Shown: piece by piece, positions 17,498 through 25,731 of the stretch
How the letters are laid out: each line of letters opens with the position of its first letter
Position numbering within the stretch: the first letter of the stretch is position 1
Assembly (NCBI RefSeq): GCF_000093085.1
Contig: NC_014219.1
Coordinates: forward strand, 2,100,384-2,164,383
Source: [Bacillus] selenitireducens MLS10
Lineage (GTDB): Bacteria; Bacillota; Bacilli; Bacillales; Salisediminibacteriaceae
Reading direction: 5' to 3'
Length of the DNA: 64,000 bases
Program-made: the position numbers and the translations under genes
Notes under the pieces: model-generated
Told to the model about the DNA's origin: nothing
The model's input: only the letters and a program-made list of their open reading frames with translations
Database searches by the model: none

Positions 17498-18226
17498 ATG
17501 AAAGTGTCATCCTGGCAAATCATTAAATATTTCGGATATGATTTTCACAAATTCCACGCAAACAGACAGAAGTGGTCCTGGAAGAATCGCGACGTGATGA
17601 AGAGAGTGGATCAGCAGTTAGATTCATTTCAAAATCTGACCATTTATGATGATGAACCGATCGATAATATTACGTTTACGGTATTTGATTTGGAAACAAC
17701 CGGTTTTTTCTGTAACCTCGGAGATGAGGTATTGGCAATAGGCGCTACGAAACTGAATCGAAACCGGATCGATTTTCCTGAACAATTTTACGAAGTAATC
17801 GAACCGGTGAAACCGATGAGTGCATTTGTAAGTAACCTGACAGGGATGACGCACGAAGAGGTGACAGCGGGACTTGCTTTCCCTGAAGCATTTTCAAAGT
17901 TTCTCGAGTTTTCAAAAGGAAGTATTCTTGTGGCACATCCTGCGAGTTTTGATGTCCAGTTTTTGAAAATTCTTGCTGACAGGTGGCGGTTGCACGGGTA
18001 TGATCCGCTGTATATTGATCAGTACCAGCTTGCCAAATCACTGTATCCGAGGAAGAGGAACTCTCTGGATGAGCTGATCAAGCTTTATCAAATTGAAACG
18101 AGTGGCCGACATCATGCTCTTGCAGATGCTTATATGACTGCGACCGTTTTTCATCACCTGCTCGATGAACTGGATGCAAAAGATGTAAAAACGTGGGGTG
18201 AATTAAAAAAGTTCGGAAAAAGTTGA
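17498..18226 (+). CDS. DEDDh 3'-5' exonuclease (DnaQ/PolC epsilon-like)
   Basis: This 242-residue protein has all exonuclease motifs: Exo I TVFDLETTGFF, Exo II VAHPASFDVQFL and Exo III HHALADAYMTA. The first 55 residues are an extra basic helical region. Free-standing proteins of this kind trim DNA or RNA 3' ends, and in many bacteria they are encoded beside DUF294 proteins. It follows the DUF294 gene by 3 bases, with GGGGGAT about 9 bases upstream of its ATG. A second pair of the same make-up lies at 44939-46630. The substrate is unknown. Confidence 0.88.
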   Translation: MKVSSWQIIKYFGYDFHKFHANRQKWSWKNRDVMKRVDQQLDSFQNLTIYDDEPIDNITFTVFDLETTGFFCNLGDEVLAIGATKLNRNRIDFPEQFYEVIEPVKPMSAFVSNLTGMTHEEVTAGLAFPEAFSKFLEFSKGSILVAHPASFDVQFLKILADRWRLHGYDPLYIDQYQLAKSLYPRKRNSLDELIKLYQIETSGRHHALADAYMTATVFHHLLDELDAKDVKTWGELKKFGKS

Positions 18227-18233
18227 TTTTTTC

Positions 18234-18262
18234 TTGCTTTTTCAGCCTTTATTCACTATGCT
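18234..18262 (+). promoter_or_regulatory. Candidate sigma-A promoter for the 21-residue peptide
   Basis: TTGCTT and TATGCT are separated by 17 bases. The start of the peptide gene lies about 40 bases downstream. Confidence 0.45.
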
Positions 18263-18304
18263 TTATCAGGAAACAGTTCAATATAAGGCAGGAGTGAAAG
18301 CAAG

Positions 18305-18370
18305 ATGGTAAAGTTTGTTTTGGGTCTCTTTTTTCTCGTCATCGCCTCAACGTTTATTTTCATGCAATAA
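18305..18370 (+). CDS. 21-residue single-helix membrane peptide
   Basis: AGGAGTG lies 8 bases before an ATG that opens a 21-codon frame: a basic start (MVKF) followed by one hydrophobic helix ending in FIFMQ. A promoter-like pair lies upstream and an intrinsic terminator about 85 bases downstream, so it is a complete small transcription unit. Its composition is that of small membrane peptides of bacilli. No family was recognised and no function is proposed. Confidence 0.55.
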   Translation: MVKFVLGLFFLVIASTFIFMQ

Positions 18371-18453
18371 AGCTGTCGGCAATTGAAACTTCTCTTGATT
18401 TAAATGAATACCGAGGTAAGACTTGATTTTTGTATACAGCTGATATGAGAGAT

Positions 18454-18486
18454 AAAAGCGAATCCCTTCACCGGATTCGCTTTTTC
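18454..18486 (+). terminator. Intrinsic terminator after the 21-residue peptide gene
   Basis: AAAAGCGAATCC pairs perfectly with GGATTCGCTTTT, and the T run continues into the following base. Confidence 0.85.
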
Positions 18487-18535
18487 ATAAATCAGGCGAT
18501 GAATGGATGCTTGAATCCGGAGGGAGCAATGACGC

Positions 18536-19108
18536 ATGTATCAGGTCATGAGTGTAACCGGCTATAAACCGCATGAAATCGGTGTGTTTAATGAAAAACA
18601 TGAGCAGTTGCCATTTTTAAAGGCGGCAATCCGGAAGAAACTGATCCAGTTAAAAGAAGAATGGGATTATGAGTGGGTAGTGATTACCGGTCAAGCCGGT
18701 GTGGAGCTTTGGGCCGGAGAAGCGGTTCTGTCGATGAAGGAAACGTATCCGGACATTAAACTGGCTTTACTGGCTCCGTTTTTTGAACAGGAACAGAAGT
18801 TTCCTGAGCCGGTAAAAGTCCTCTATGAACAGATCTGGTCAGAGGCGGATCATAAAGACTACATAACGAAACGTCCTTATGAGAATCCTTCCCAGCTCAG
18901 GCAAAAGAATGATTTTGTTGTACAAAAAACCCAATGTGCGATGATTCTTTATGATGAGATGACACCGGGATCTCCCGGATATTTTCTTGAGGCTGTTGAT
19001 AAATACAGGCAGACACAGAAGGGATCCGAATATCCCGTACACATGATGACACCGGATGATATTGAAGATTTGATACGTGAAGAGCTAGATGAACAAAGCT
19101 GGAATTGA
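18536..19108 (+). CDS. ypsA: YpsA, SLOG-family (DUF1273) protein
   Basis: This 190-residue protein begins MYQVMSVTGYKPHEIGVF and has the nucleotide-binding-like core of the SLOG family (VVITGQAGVELWAGEAV, LALLAPFFEQEQKF). In Bacillus and Staphylococcus YpsA influences cell division and is thought to bind a nucleotide-derived ligand. It precedes gpsB, another division gene, as in other bacilli. GGAGGGAG lies about 9-11 bases before the ATG, and the upstream terminator separates it from the preceding unit. Confidence 0.9.
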   Translation: MYQVMSVTGYKPHEIGVFNEKHEQLPFLKAAIRKKLIQLKEEWDYEWVVITGQAGVELWAGEAVLSMKETYPDIKLALLAPFFEQEQKFPEPVKVLYEQIWSEADHKDYITKRPYENPSQLRQKNDFVVQKTQCAMILYDEMTPGSPGYFLEAVDKYRQTQKGSEYPVHMMTPDDIEDLIREELDEQSWN

Positions 19109-19163
19109 CAAGCTCCCATTACTTTGAAAGAATATAGAGAGAAACGTGAAAGAGGTGGCGACT

Positions 19164-19487
19164 GTGGTAAAACAGCAGATTTCTAAATTAAGTAAGAATG
19201 ATATATACGAAAAAGAATTTAAGTCCAGTATGCGGGGCTATAACCAGGATGAAGTGGACCAGTTCCTGGATGAAATCATCAAAGACTATGAAGCCTTTGA
19301 AAATCAGATTCAAAAGCTTGAAACGGAGTTGGCCAATACAAAAAAACAGGCCACAAAACTTGAAGAAAATGTGCGAAAGCAGCCTGTTCAGCCAACACAG
19401 CCCACGCAAGGGAACACGAATTATGATATTCTCCGAAGACTGTCGAATCTCGAGAAGCATGTTTTCGGCAGCAAACTCTATGATTAA
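19164..19487 (+). CDS. gpsB: Cell-cycle protein GpsB
   Basis: This 107-residue DivIVA-like protein has the N-terminal lipid/partner-binding coiled coil with the typical KEFKSSMRGYNQDEVDQFLD pattern, a linker rich in Q, P and T, and the C-terminal trimerisation segment RRLSNLEKHVFGSKLYD. GpsB moves penicillin-binding protein 1 between the division site and the side wall. The GTG at 19164 is taken as start because AGAGGTGG lies 5 bases before it, and the N-terminus then matches the family. The gene lies 55 bases after ypsA and 14 bases before the RNase H-like gene. Confidence 0.95.
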   Translation: MVKQQISKLSKNDIYEKEFKSSMRGYNQDEVDQFLDEIIKDYEAFENQIQKLETELANTKKQATKLEENVRKQPVQPTQPTQGNTNYDILRRLSNLEKHVFGSKLYD

Positions 19488-19501
19488 TCCGCTTGCTGGC
19501 C

Positions 19502-19891
19502 ATGATCGAAATATATACGGATGGTGCAAGTAAGGGAAATCCCGGACCGGCTGGAGCGGGTATTTTCATGAAAAAAGGTGCAACACTTGAGAGATATGCC
19601 GTCCCTCTCGGTATAATGAGCAATCATGAAGCTGAGTTCCATGCGTGTATCATTGCACTGGAGAAACTGCAGGAACGCGATGAACGGATCGTTTCATTAC
19701 GTTCAGATTCAATGCTGCTGGTTGATGCTGTTGAGAAGGACTATGTGAAACAGCCGATATACAAACCGCTCCTTGAACGTATCCTGATTCTGGGCGCATC
19801 CTTTGATCACTGTTTTATCAAATGGATCCCGGGAAAAGAAAACAAGGAAGCAGATCATCTGGCAAGGCAGGCCATTCATAAAAATGTGTAA
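19502..19891 (+). CDS. RNase HI-like ribonuclease (YpeP type)
   Basis: This 129-residue protein has the RNase H fold with the four acidic residues in place: IEIYTDGASKGNPGPAG (Asp), NHEAEFHA (Glu), RSDSMLLVD (Asp) and EADHLARQA (Asp). RNase HI cleaves the RNA strand of RNA-DNA hybrids. The catalytic set is complete, so activity is plausible, although the Bacillus relative YpeP is described as weakly active or inactive. The ATG at 19502 gives the usual N-terminus. No strong ribosome-binding site is visible, which suggests coupling to gpsB. The rnpB promoter follows at once. Confidence 0.85.
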   Translation: MIEIYTDGASKGNPGPAGAGIFMKKGATLERYAVPLGIMSNHEAEFHACIIALEKLQERDERIVSLRSDSMLLVDAVEKDYVKQPIYKPLLERILILGASFDHCFIKWIPGKENKEADHLARQAIHKNV

Positions 19892-19897
19892 TGGGCA

Positions 19898-19926
19898 TTG
19901 CATGAATCCTTTTCTAATGGTATGAT
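19898..19926 (+). promoter_or_regulatory. Sigma-A promoter of rnpB
   Basis: TTGCAT and TATGAT are separated by exactly 17 bases. The predicted start (about 19933) lies just before the 5' strand of the P1 helix of RNase P RNA. Confidence 0.75.
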
Positions 19927-19940
19927 GTCTTTTGGTTATA

Positions 19941-20357
19941 AAAGGCATACGTTTTTGTTCGGGTAATCGCTGTGCATCTTGATGCGCAGAGGAAAGTCCA
20001 TGCTCGCACAGTCTGAGATGACTGTAGTGTTCGTGCCTGGCGAAGTCATAAGCCAGGGCAGTTGCATTCATGCGGCTGACGGCAGGTGATACAGCCTAAG
20101 TCCCGATGGGATATGGCAGTATGGACCTTGAAAGTGCCACAGTGACGGAGTCTGTATGGAAACATCCAGAGTGGAACGCGGTAAACCCCACGAGCGAGAA
20201 ACCCAAAATTTGGTAGGGGCACTGTCGCAAAGGAATAAAACGGAGTGACGGAAAGAACATTTGTTCTTTAGACAGATGATTGCCACCCTGAACATACCTC
20301 ACCGTTTGGTATTTCAGGGGACAGAACATGGCTTACAGAGCAAAAACGGTGCCTTTT
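19941..20357 (+). ncRNA. rnpB: RNase P RNA, bacterial type B
   Basis: The RNA component of RNase P removes 5' leaders from tRNA precursors. Conserved stretches are GGGTAATCGCTG, GAGGAAAGTCCATGCTCGCA, TAGTGTTCGTGCCTGGCGAA, GAAAGTGCCACAGTGACG, GAGTGGAACGCGGTAAACCC, CGAGCGAGAAACCCAAA and the 3' ACATGGCTTACAG. These match the type-B RNA of Bacillus. The ends are set by the P1 helix: AAAGGCA-TAC-GTTTTTG near 19941 pairs with CAAAAACGG-TGCCTTT near 20341-20356. Ends are accurate to a few bases. It lies between gpsB/RNase H and ypsC, as in related genomes. Confidence 0.96.
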
Positions 20358-20388
20358 ATGATAATATAACCATATGATGAATGTAATG

Positions 20389-20436
20389 AATCGGAGACAG
20401 CTTTGTAGACTAACTGTTCTCCGATTTTCTTTTTCT
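20389..20436 (+). terminator. Terminator downstream of rnpB
   Basis: AATCGGAGACAG pairs with CTGTTCTCCGATT (one bulge) and is followed by TTCTTTTTCTTTTT. Confidence 0.75.
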
Positions 20437-20474
20437 TTTTGAAATATAAAGTCAGGGCAAAGGTGTGATCACAT

Positions 20475-21617
20475 ATGAAAACTTTTACGATTATTGCAAC
20501 AGCTGCAATGGGTCTTGAAGCGATTGTAGCTAACGAAATCAAGGAACTCGGATACAAACATGTCACAGTCGAAAACGGCAAGGTGATGTTTGAAGGGGAT
20601 GCGCAAGCAGTCTCAAGAGCGAATATGTGGCTTCGTACGGCAGATCGAATCAAAATATTGGCCGGCACGTTTAAGGCTACGAGCTTTGAAGAACTGTTTG
20701 AACAGACGAAGGCGATTGACTGGGATGCCTATATTCATCGTATGGACACCTTCCCGGTGACGGGGAAATCTGTAAAATCCGCATTATACAGTGTGCCGGA
20801 TTGCCAAAAAATCGTTAAAAAAGCCATCGTGGAAAAGCTGAAAGACACACATAAAGTTAACTGGTTCGATGAAACAGGCCCGAGAGTGAAGGTTGAGGTT
20901 GCAATCCTCAAAGATGAGGTAAGCCTCACCATTGATACGAGTGGCACGGGTCTTCATAAACGAGGATATCGCTATTTGCACAATGAAGCACCATTAAAAG
21001 AAACCCTTGCGGCAGCCATGATTCAACTGACGAACTGGCACCCTGACCGTCCGTTCGCCGATTTATTTACCGGAAGCGGGACGTTGCCTATTGAGGCTGC
21101 GCTGATCGGGCAAAATATTGCGCCGGGTACTCACCGCTCATTTGATTTTCAAAACTGGAGCTGGTTCGATCATGCTATACATGATCGGACGCTTGAAGAA
21201 GCGGAAGATCTTGCAAACTATGATCAGCCATTGGACATTCTGGGCACGGACCTGGACCCGAAAATGATTGAACTGGCAGAAAACAATGCCATGGAGGCGG
21301 GGCTCGGTGATATCATCCAATTTAAACAGATGCGTGCATCCGATTTTAAACCTCAAAAAGATTTCGGTGTCGTCGTTTCCAATCCGCCGTATGGAGAACG
21401 TATGCAAGAAAAAAAGGAAGTGGAACAGATCTACAGAGAGCTCGGCCAAACGCTGAGACCTTTTGATACATGGAGTATTTATATGATCTCCAGTCATCCC
21501 AGATTTGAACTCTTGTACGGTCAAAAGGCAACTAAAAAAAGAAAGCTCTATAATGGCACGATCCGGACTGATTATTTTCAATTTTGGGGAGAAAAACCGC
21601 CTCGTCCCCGTAAATGA
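20475..21617 (+). CDS. ypsC: THUMP-domain rRNA guanine-N2 methyltransferase (RlmL/YpsC type)
   Basis: This 380-residue protein has an N-terminal ferredoxin-like/THUMP RNA-binding part (residues about 1-160) and a Rossmann methyltransferase domain. The latter has the SAM motif DLFTGSGTLPIEAALIG, the acidic DLDPKMIELA and the catalytic VVSNPPYGERM (NPPY), which acts on exocyclic amino groups. Relatives methylate a guanosine of 23S rRNA using S-adenosylmethionine. Length and position after rnpB match Bacillus YpsC. AAGGTGTGATC lies upstream of the ATG. Confidence 0.92.
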   Translation: MKTFTIIATAAMGLEAIVANEIKELGYKHVTVENGKVMFEGDAQAVSRANMWLRTADRIKILAGTFKATSFEELFEQTKAIDWDAYIHRMDTFPVTGKSVKSALYSVPDCQKIVKKAIVEKLKDTHKVNWFDETGPRVKVEVAILKDEVSLTIDTSGTGLHKRGYRYLHNEAPLKETLAAAMIQLTNWHPDRPFADLFTGSGTLPIEAALIGQNIAPGTHRSFDFQNWSWFDHAIHDRTLEEAEDLANYDQPLDILGTDLDPKMIELAENNAMEAGLGDIIQFKQMRASDFKPQKDFGVVVSNPPYGERMQEKKEVEQIYRELGQTLRPFDTWSIYMISSHPRFELLYGQKATKKRKLYNGTIRTDYFQFWGEKPPRPRK

Positions 21618-21679
21618 TTGATTTTTGAAAATTTACACTTTCTTTGTGTTACTAATTGGTGAAATTTCTGTCGCGGGAC

Positions 21680-21709
21680 TTGTTTCATAGAGGTGTAAAA
21701 ACGTATAAT
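21680..21709 (+). promoter_or_regulatory. Sigma-A promoter of moaA
   Basis: TTGTTT and TATAAT are separated by 18 bases, 24 bases before the moaA start codon, which leaves a very short leader with no room for a molybdenum-cofactor riboswitch. Confidence 0.65.
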
Positions 21710-21733
21710 GGAAATTGAAGGGGGCGAGGTATA

Positions 21734-22753
21734 ATGAAGCCGACGATGACAGACAGACTAGGCAGACCGCTCAGAGATTTACGAATTTCCGTAACGGATA
21801 AATGCAATTTCCGGTGCAGCTACTGCATGCCACCGGAAATTTTTGATAAATATTTCAAATTCCTCCCGAAAGATGAGATCCTCTCTTTTGAAGAGATCAC
21901 CCGTCTTTCGACAATCATGGTGAAAGAAGCCGGCATTCGAAAGCTTCGGGTTACTGGTGGGGAACCGTTAATGAGGCATGAAGTGTCCAAGCTGATTGCC
22001 ATGTTGAATAAGATCGAAGGCGTGGATGATATTGCAATGACGACGAACGGTTCACTCCTTCCAAAGCATGCAAAGGCGTTAAAAGAAGCAGGATTAAATC
22101 GCGTAACGATCAGTCTGGATTCCCTCAATGACGAGAAGTTCAGAAAAATCAATGGCCGAGACGTTGGCGTACAGGAAGTGCTTGACGGTGTCCGGGCTGC
22201 TGAAGAAGCAGGCCTTGGGGTCAAAATGAACATGGTTGTTAAGCGGGGAATGAATGAGGATGATATCCTGCCGATGGTGGAGTATTTTAAAGACACAAAC
22301 GTAATCTTACGATTTATCGAGTTTATGGATGTGGGAAATTCAAATGGATGGAAACTTGATCATGTAGTAAGTAAGAAAGAAATGTATCATATCATTAATA
22401 ATGTCTTCCCGATCGAACCGAAAGACGCCAATTACCGTGGCGAAGTTGCAGAGCGATTTGTCTTTAAGGATAATCAAAATGAAATCGGTATCATTTCATC
22501 TGTGACGGATGCCTTTTGCAGCGACTGTTCACGGATCCGTCTTTCAGCGGATGGCAAGTTTGTCACCTGTCTCTTCTCTGGTGAAGGTCACGACGTCCGA
22601 TCCGTGATCCGCTCCGGTGCCACAGATCCTGAGATTGCCGGCTTCATTTCTGAACTTTGGGCAAAAAGGGATGACCGGTATTCTGAGGAGCGCCTTAACA
22701 ATACCGACAAAAAGGATATCAAAAAAATTGAAATGTCCCATATCGGGGGCTAA
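21734..22753 (+). CDS. moaA: GTP 3',8-cyclase MoaA
   Basis: This 339-residue radical-SAM enzyme catalyses the first step of molybdenum cofactor synthesis, turning GTP into 3',8-cyclo-7,8-dihydro-GTP. The N-terminal cluster is in VTDKCNFRCSYCMPP (CxxxCxxC) and the C-terminal cluster uses the cysteines of AFCSDCSRIRL and, 14 residues on, TCLF. GGEP (TGGEPLM) and the family C-terminus ending in GG are present. GGGGGCGAGG lies 7 bases before the ATG. No other moa or moe gene is in the window; the only related item is a MOSC protein at 36771. Confidence 0.95.
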   Translation: MKPTMTDRLGRPLRDLRISVTDKCNFRCSYCMPPEIFDKYFKFLPKDEILSFEEITRLSTIMVKEAGIRKLRVTGGEPLMRHEVSKLIAMLNKIEGVDDIAMTTNGSLLPKHAKALKEAGLNRVTISLDSLNDEKFRKINGRDVGVQEVLDGVRAAEEAGLGVKMNMVVKRGMNEDDILPMVEYFKDTNVILRFIEFMDVGNSNGWKLDHVVSKKEMYHIINNVFPIEPKDANYRGEVAERFVFKDNQNEIGIISSVTDAFCSDCSRIRLSADGKFVTCLFSGEGHDVRSVIRSGATDPEIAGFISELWAKRDDRYSEERLNNTDKKDIKKIEMSHIGG

Positions 22754-22759
22754 CCATGC

Positions 22760-22793
22760 AAAAGACCGGACCATTTTGGTTCCGGTCTTTTTT
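22760..22793. terminator. Bidirectional terminator between moaA and the YneR-like gene
   Basis: AAAGACCGGA-ACC-type arms (AAAGACCGGACC with GGTTCCGGTCTTT) form a stem with T runs on the right and, for the minus strand, on the left. It separates the convergent genes. Confidence 0.8.
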
Positions 22794-23098
22794 CAGGAAT
22801 TTGGATTGATGACATCGCGAATTTCAGGGTTATCATAGGTGACGGCATCATAGTCCTCGTCATAATCAATTGTCATCCCATCGAAATACCACTGGTCTTC
22901 GTCGGCAATATACAGATGAATCCCTGCTTTTGTATACCGGTGCGCATCGATAGCCGGTGCGCCTTTTTGAATCCCGACTGAAAAACCTCCGGACCCGACG
23001 CCTCCGACACGGACGTACAGATACAGTTCATCCCCTTCACTCAGGTTCATTTCTCTTCGGTAGAATTCAATTGCCGCTTTTGTAATGGTAATGGTCAC
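22793..23098 (-). CDS. IscA/HesB-fold protein of the YneR type
   Basis: This 101-residue protein has the HesB-like beta fold (VTITITKAAIEFYRREM, YLYVRVGGVGSGGFSVGI, and the ITDEDQWYF-like IADEDQWYFDG segment). It contains no cysteine at all, so it cannot bind iron-sulfur clusters in the manner of IscA or SufA. The cysteine-free YneR branch has no settled function. The GTG at 23098 is preferred: GGAGGG lies 5 bases before it, while the upstream ATG has no ribosome-binding site. In Bacillus yneR lies close to yneT and parE; the same neighbourhood is seen here. Confidence 0.8.
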   Translation of the reverse strand: MTITITKAAIEFYRREMNLSEGDELYLYVRVGGVGSGGFSVGIQKGAPAIDAHRYTKAGIHLYIADEDQWYFDGMTIDYDEDYDAVTYDNPEIRDVINPNS

Positions 23099-23219
23099 AA
23101 AATCCCTCCGTTTAACGCTCTTTTTCAAGTTCACATCATCTTTCTATTTCCTTTCGGGTGATTTTCAAACGTAAAAACGGTATCATGGAATTATCTTGTA
23201 CATAGAAAGGGGAATGACA

Positions 23220-24743
23220 GTGTCAGTTCAAACGGAAACAGTCAAAGAACAGTTTTCTGGATACGTAAAAAAGATGAATGATTTTAAGGAGGCTTCCGGG
23301 CTTATGGCTTGGGATCTTCGCACAGGTGCACCGAGAAAAGGTGCAAAACAACGTTCTGAGGTTCTGGGCACCCTGTCTTCAGAAGTGTTCGCGATGTCCA
23401 CTTCTGAAGAAATGAAAACCATGATCGATACTCTCAAAGAAGAAGAGCATTGGTATAAACTGGACGATATCACAAAAAAATCGGTCCTAGAGGTTGAAAA
23501 AACATACAACAAAATCGCAAACGTTCCGCCGGAAGAGCATAAAGCCTATGTAATTTTAACATCAAATGCTGAAGTGGCCTGGGAACAGGCAAAAGAAAAG
23601 GCCAATTTCGCTTCTTTTCAGCCTTACCTTGAAAAAATCGTTGATTATAACCGGAAATATGCTGAATGGGTCGGCTATGAAGGAAATAAATACAACGCAC
23701 TGCTGGATGATTTTGAACCGGGTCTGACAGTCGACGTGATTGATTCAGTGTTTGGTAAACTGAAGGATAATCTTGTCCCGCTTGTCAAACAGATTACAGA
23801 CTCTAAGAACGACCCGGAGACCGGGTTTTTGTTCAGTCATTTTCCAAAAGAAAATCAGGAAGCTTTCAGTAAGCAGATTCTCGGTGAAATGCAGTATGAC
23901 TTTGACGCAGGCCGATTGGATACTACGGTACATCCGTTTTGTATCGGGTTAAACCCCGGAGATGTTCGGGTAACGACAAAATATGATGAATCAGACTTCC
24001 GTACAGCCGTTTTCGGTACCATCCATGAAGGCGGGCATGCTCTTTATGAGCAAAATATTTCAGAGTCCCTGGTCGGCACCCCTCTTGCAGGAGGCACTTC
24101 AATGGGGATTCATGAGAGTCAGTCACTCTTTTGGGAGAATTTCGTCGGCAGACATATCGGATTCTGGACGCGCTATTATCAAGATCTGAAATCAGTTGCA
24201 GGCGGCTCCTTTGACAGCGTGGATCTTCATTCATTCTTCAGAGCGATAAACGTTGCCGGGCCTTCCCTGATCAGAATCGAAGCCGATGAACTGACCTACT
24301 GTCTGCATATCATCGCCCGCTACGAGCTTGAGAAGGCTTTAATCAACGAGGAGTTGGAAGTACGCGATCTTCCTGAAGCGTGGAATAACAAGATGGATGA
24401 ACTCCTTGGTGTTCGTCCTTCCCATGATGGAGAAGGCGTCCTGCAGGATGTGCATTGGGCAGGCGGAATGTTCGGTTATTTCCCATCCTACGCTCTGGGC
24501 TATGTGTATGCCGCTCAATTGAAGGCGGCAATGCTTAACGATCTGAGCAATTTTGATGAACTCCTTGAGCAGGGCAACCTGAAACCGGTGAAAGAATGGA
24601 TGACTGAGCATGTGCACCAGCATGGCAAGATGAAAGAGCCCCTTGAAATTTTGAAGGATGTTACCGGCTCTGGTGTTGATCCGGATTATCTGATCGGTTA
24701 TCTCAGTGATAAATACAAAACCATTTATGAGTTGAAAGACTGA
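23220..24743 (+). CDS. M32-family metallocarboxypeptidase (YpwA/Taq type)
   Basis: This 507-residue cytoplasmic enzyme removes C-terminal residues from peptides. The zinc site is GTIHEGGHALYEQ (HExxH), followed by the family sequence GIHESQSLFWENFVGR carrying the third ligand glutamate, and later the HWAGGMFGYFPSYALGYVYAAQ signature. Length is normal for M32. The GTG at 23220 lies 7 bases after AAAGGGG; an ATG two codons upstream is too close to that site. It is the first gene of a tight run leading into the osmolyte transporter 22 bases downstream. Confidence 0.92.
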   Translation: MSVQTETVKEQFSGYVKKMNDFKEASGLMAWDLRTGAPRKGAKQRSEVLGTLSSEVFAMSTSEEMKTMIDTLKEEEHWYKLDDITKKSVLEVEKTYNKIANVPPEEHKAYVILTSNAEVAWEQAKEKANFASFQPYLEKIVDYNRKYAEWVGYEGNKYNALLDDFEPGLTVDVIDSVFGKLKDNLVPLVKQITDSKNDPETGFLFSHFPKENQEAFSKQILGEMQYDFDAGRLDTTVHPFCIGLNPGDVRVTTKYDESDFRTAVFGTIHEGGHALYEQNISESLVGTPLAGGTSMGIHESQSLFWENFVGRHIGFWTRYYQDLKSVAGGSFDSVDLHSFFRAINVAGPSLIRIEADELTYCLHIIARYELEKALINEELEVRDLPEAWNNKMDELLGVRPSHDGEGVLQDVHWAGGMFGYFPSYALGYVYAAQLKAAMLNDLSNFDELLEQGNLKPVKEWMTEHVHQHGKMKEPLEILKDVTGSGVDPDYLIGYLSDKYKTIYELKD

Positions 24744-24765
24744 TCTTAATGAAAGAGGTGGATGT

Positions 24766-25731
24766 ATGATCCGGTTTGACGGGATTTCAAAAACGTATCC
24801 TGATGGAACAACTGCCCTGAACGATGTCAGTTTCACGATCGAAGAAGGCGAATTTTTCGTATTAATTGGTCCGAGTGGCAGCGGGAAGACGACAGCAATG
24901 AAACTGATCAACAGACTTATTGATCCCTCTTCCGGATCCATCTATCTGGATGATAGGAGTATCCATGATATGACGTTAAAAGACCTGCGGGGGAGGATCG
25001 GTTACGTCCTTCAGCAGATAGCTTTGTTTCCTCATATGACCATTGAGGAAAATATCCGGATTGTACCTGATTTGAAGAAATGGCCGAACGAAAAAACGGA
25101 GCAGCGTGTAACGGAATTAATGACGATGGTGGGCCTTGATCCTTCGATTTACAGAAAGAGAATGCCGAAAGAACTCTCAGGCGGTCAACAGCAGCGTGTC
25201 GGCGTGATCCGGGCTCTTGCAGGGAATCCGGACATAATCTTAATGGATGAACCATTCAGTGCCCTTGATCCAATAAGCAGAGAACAGTTGCAAAAAGATA
25301 TCGCCAAGTTGCAAAAGGAAATCAAAAAAACGATCGTTTTCGTTACACATGACATGGATGAAGCTCTGGCGCTTGGAGAGCGGATCGCGATTATGAAGGA
25401 TGGAAGCCCTGTCCAGGTAGATACACCTGAACAGCTCCTTAATCATCCTGCGAATGCATTTGTGGCTGATTTTCTCGGAGACAGAAAAACCCCGTGGCTT
25501 GATAAGGTTGAACAGATCTGGGATCGGCTGGAACGAGCCAAAACAGAGAATTCCGTGACTCACGACTCATCAGTCACGCTTCATGAGGTTTATGCTGTGT
25601 TAAAAGATGAGAATCTTGACGAGCTCCCTGTCAGGCACGGAGATGAGATTCGCCTGATCAGCCGTGATACCATTCTGGCCCATCTTGAAGAGGCGCACAT
25701 CGCGCAATCAGGAAACGGGGTGAAGTCATGA
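24766..25731 (+). CDS. opuFA: Compatible-solute ABC importer, ATPase subunit
   Basis: This 321-residue ABC ATPase has Walker A GPSGSGKTTAM, the Q-loop in YVLQQIALFPHMT, signature LSGGQQQRVG, Walker B IILMDEPFSALD and switch histidine VTHD. Residues about 245-321 form a short accessory segment rather than a full CBS pair. It powers uptake of quaternary amines such as glycine betaine. It overlaps the next gene by 4 bases (ATGA), and the partner is a permease fused to the binding protein, as in the OpuF system described from Bacillus infantis. Confidence 0.9.
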   Translation: MIRFDGISKTYPDGTTALNDVSFTIEEGEFFVLIGPSGSGKTTAMKLINRLIDPSSGSIYLDDRSIHDMTLKDLRGRIGYVLQQIALFPHMTIEENIRIVPDLKKWPNEKTEQRVTELMTMVGLDPSIYRKRMPKELSGGQQQRVGVIRALAGNPDIILMDEPFSALDPISREQLQKDIAKLQKEIKKTIVFVTHDMDEALALGERIAIMKDGSPVQVDTPEQLLNHPANAFVADFLGDRKTPWLDKVEQIWDRLERAKTENSVTHDSSVTLHEVYAVLKDENLDELPVRHGDEIRLISRDTILAHLEEAHIAQSGNGVKS

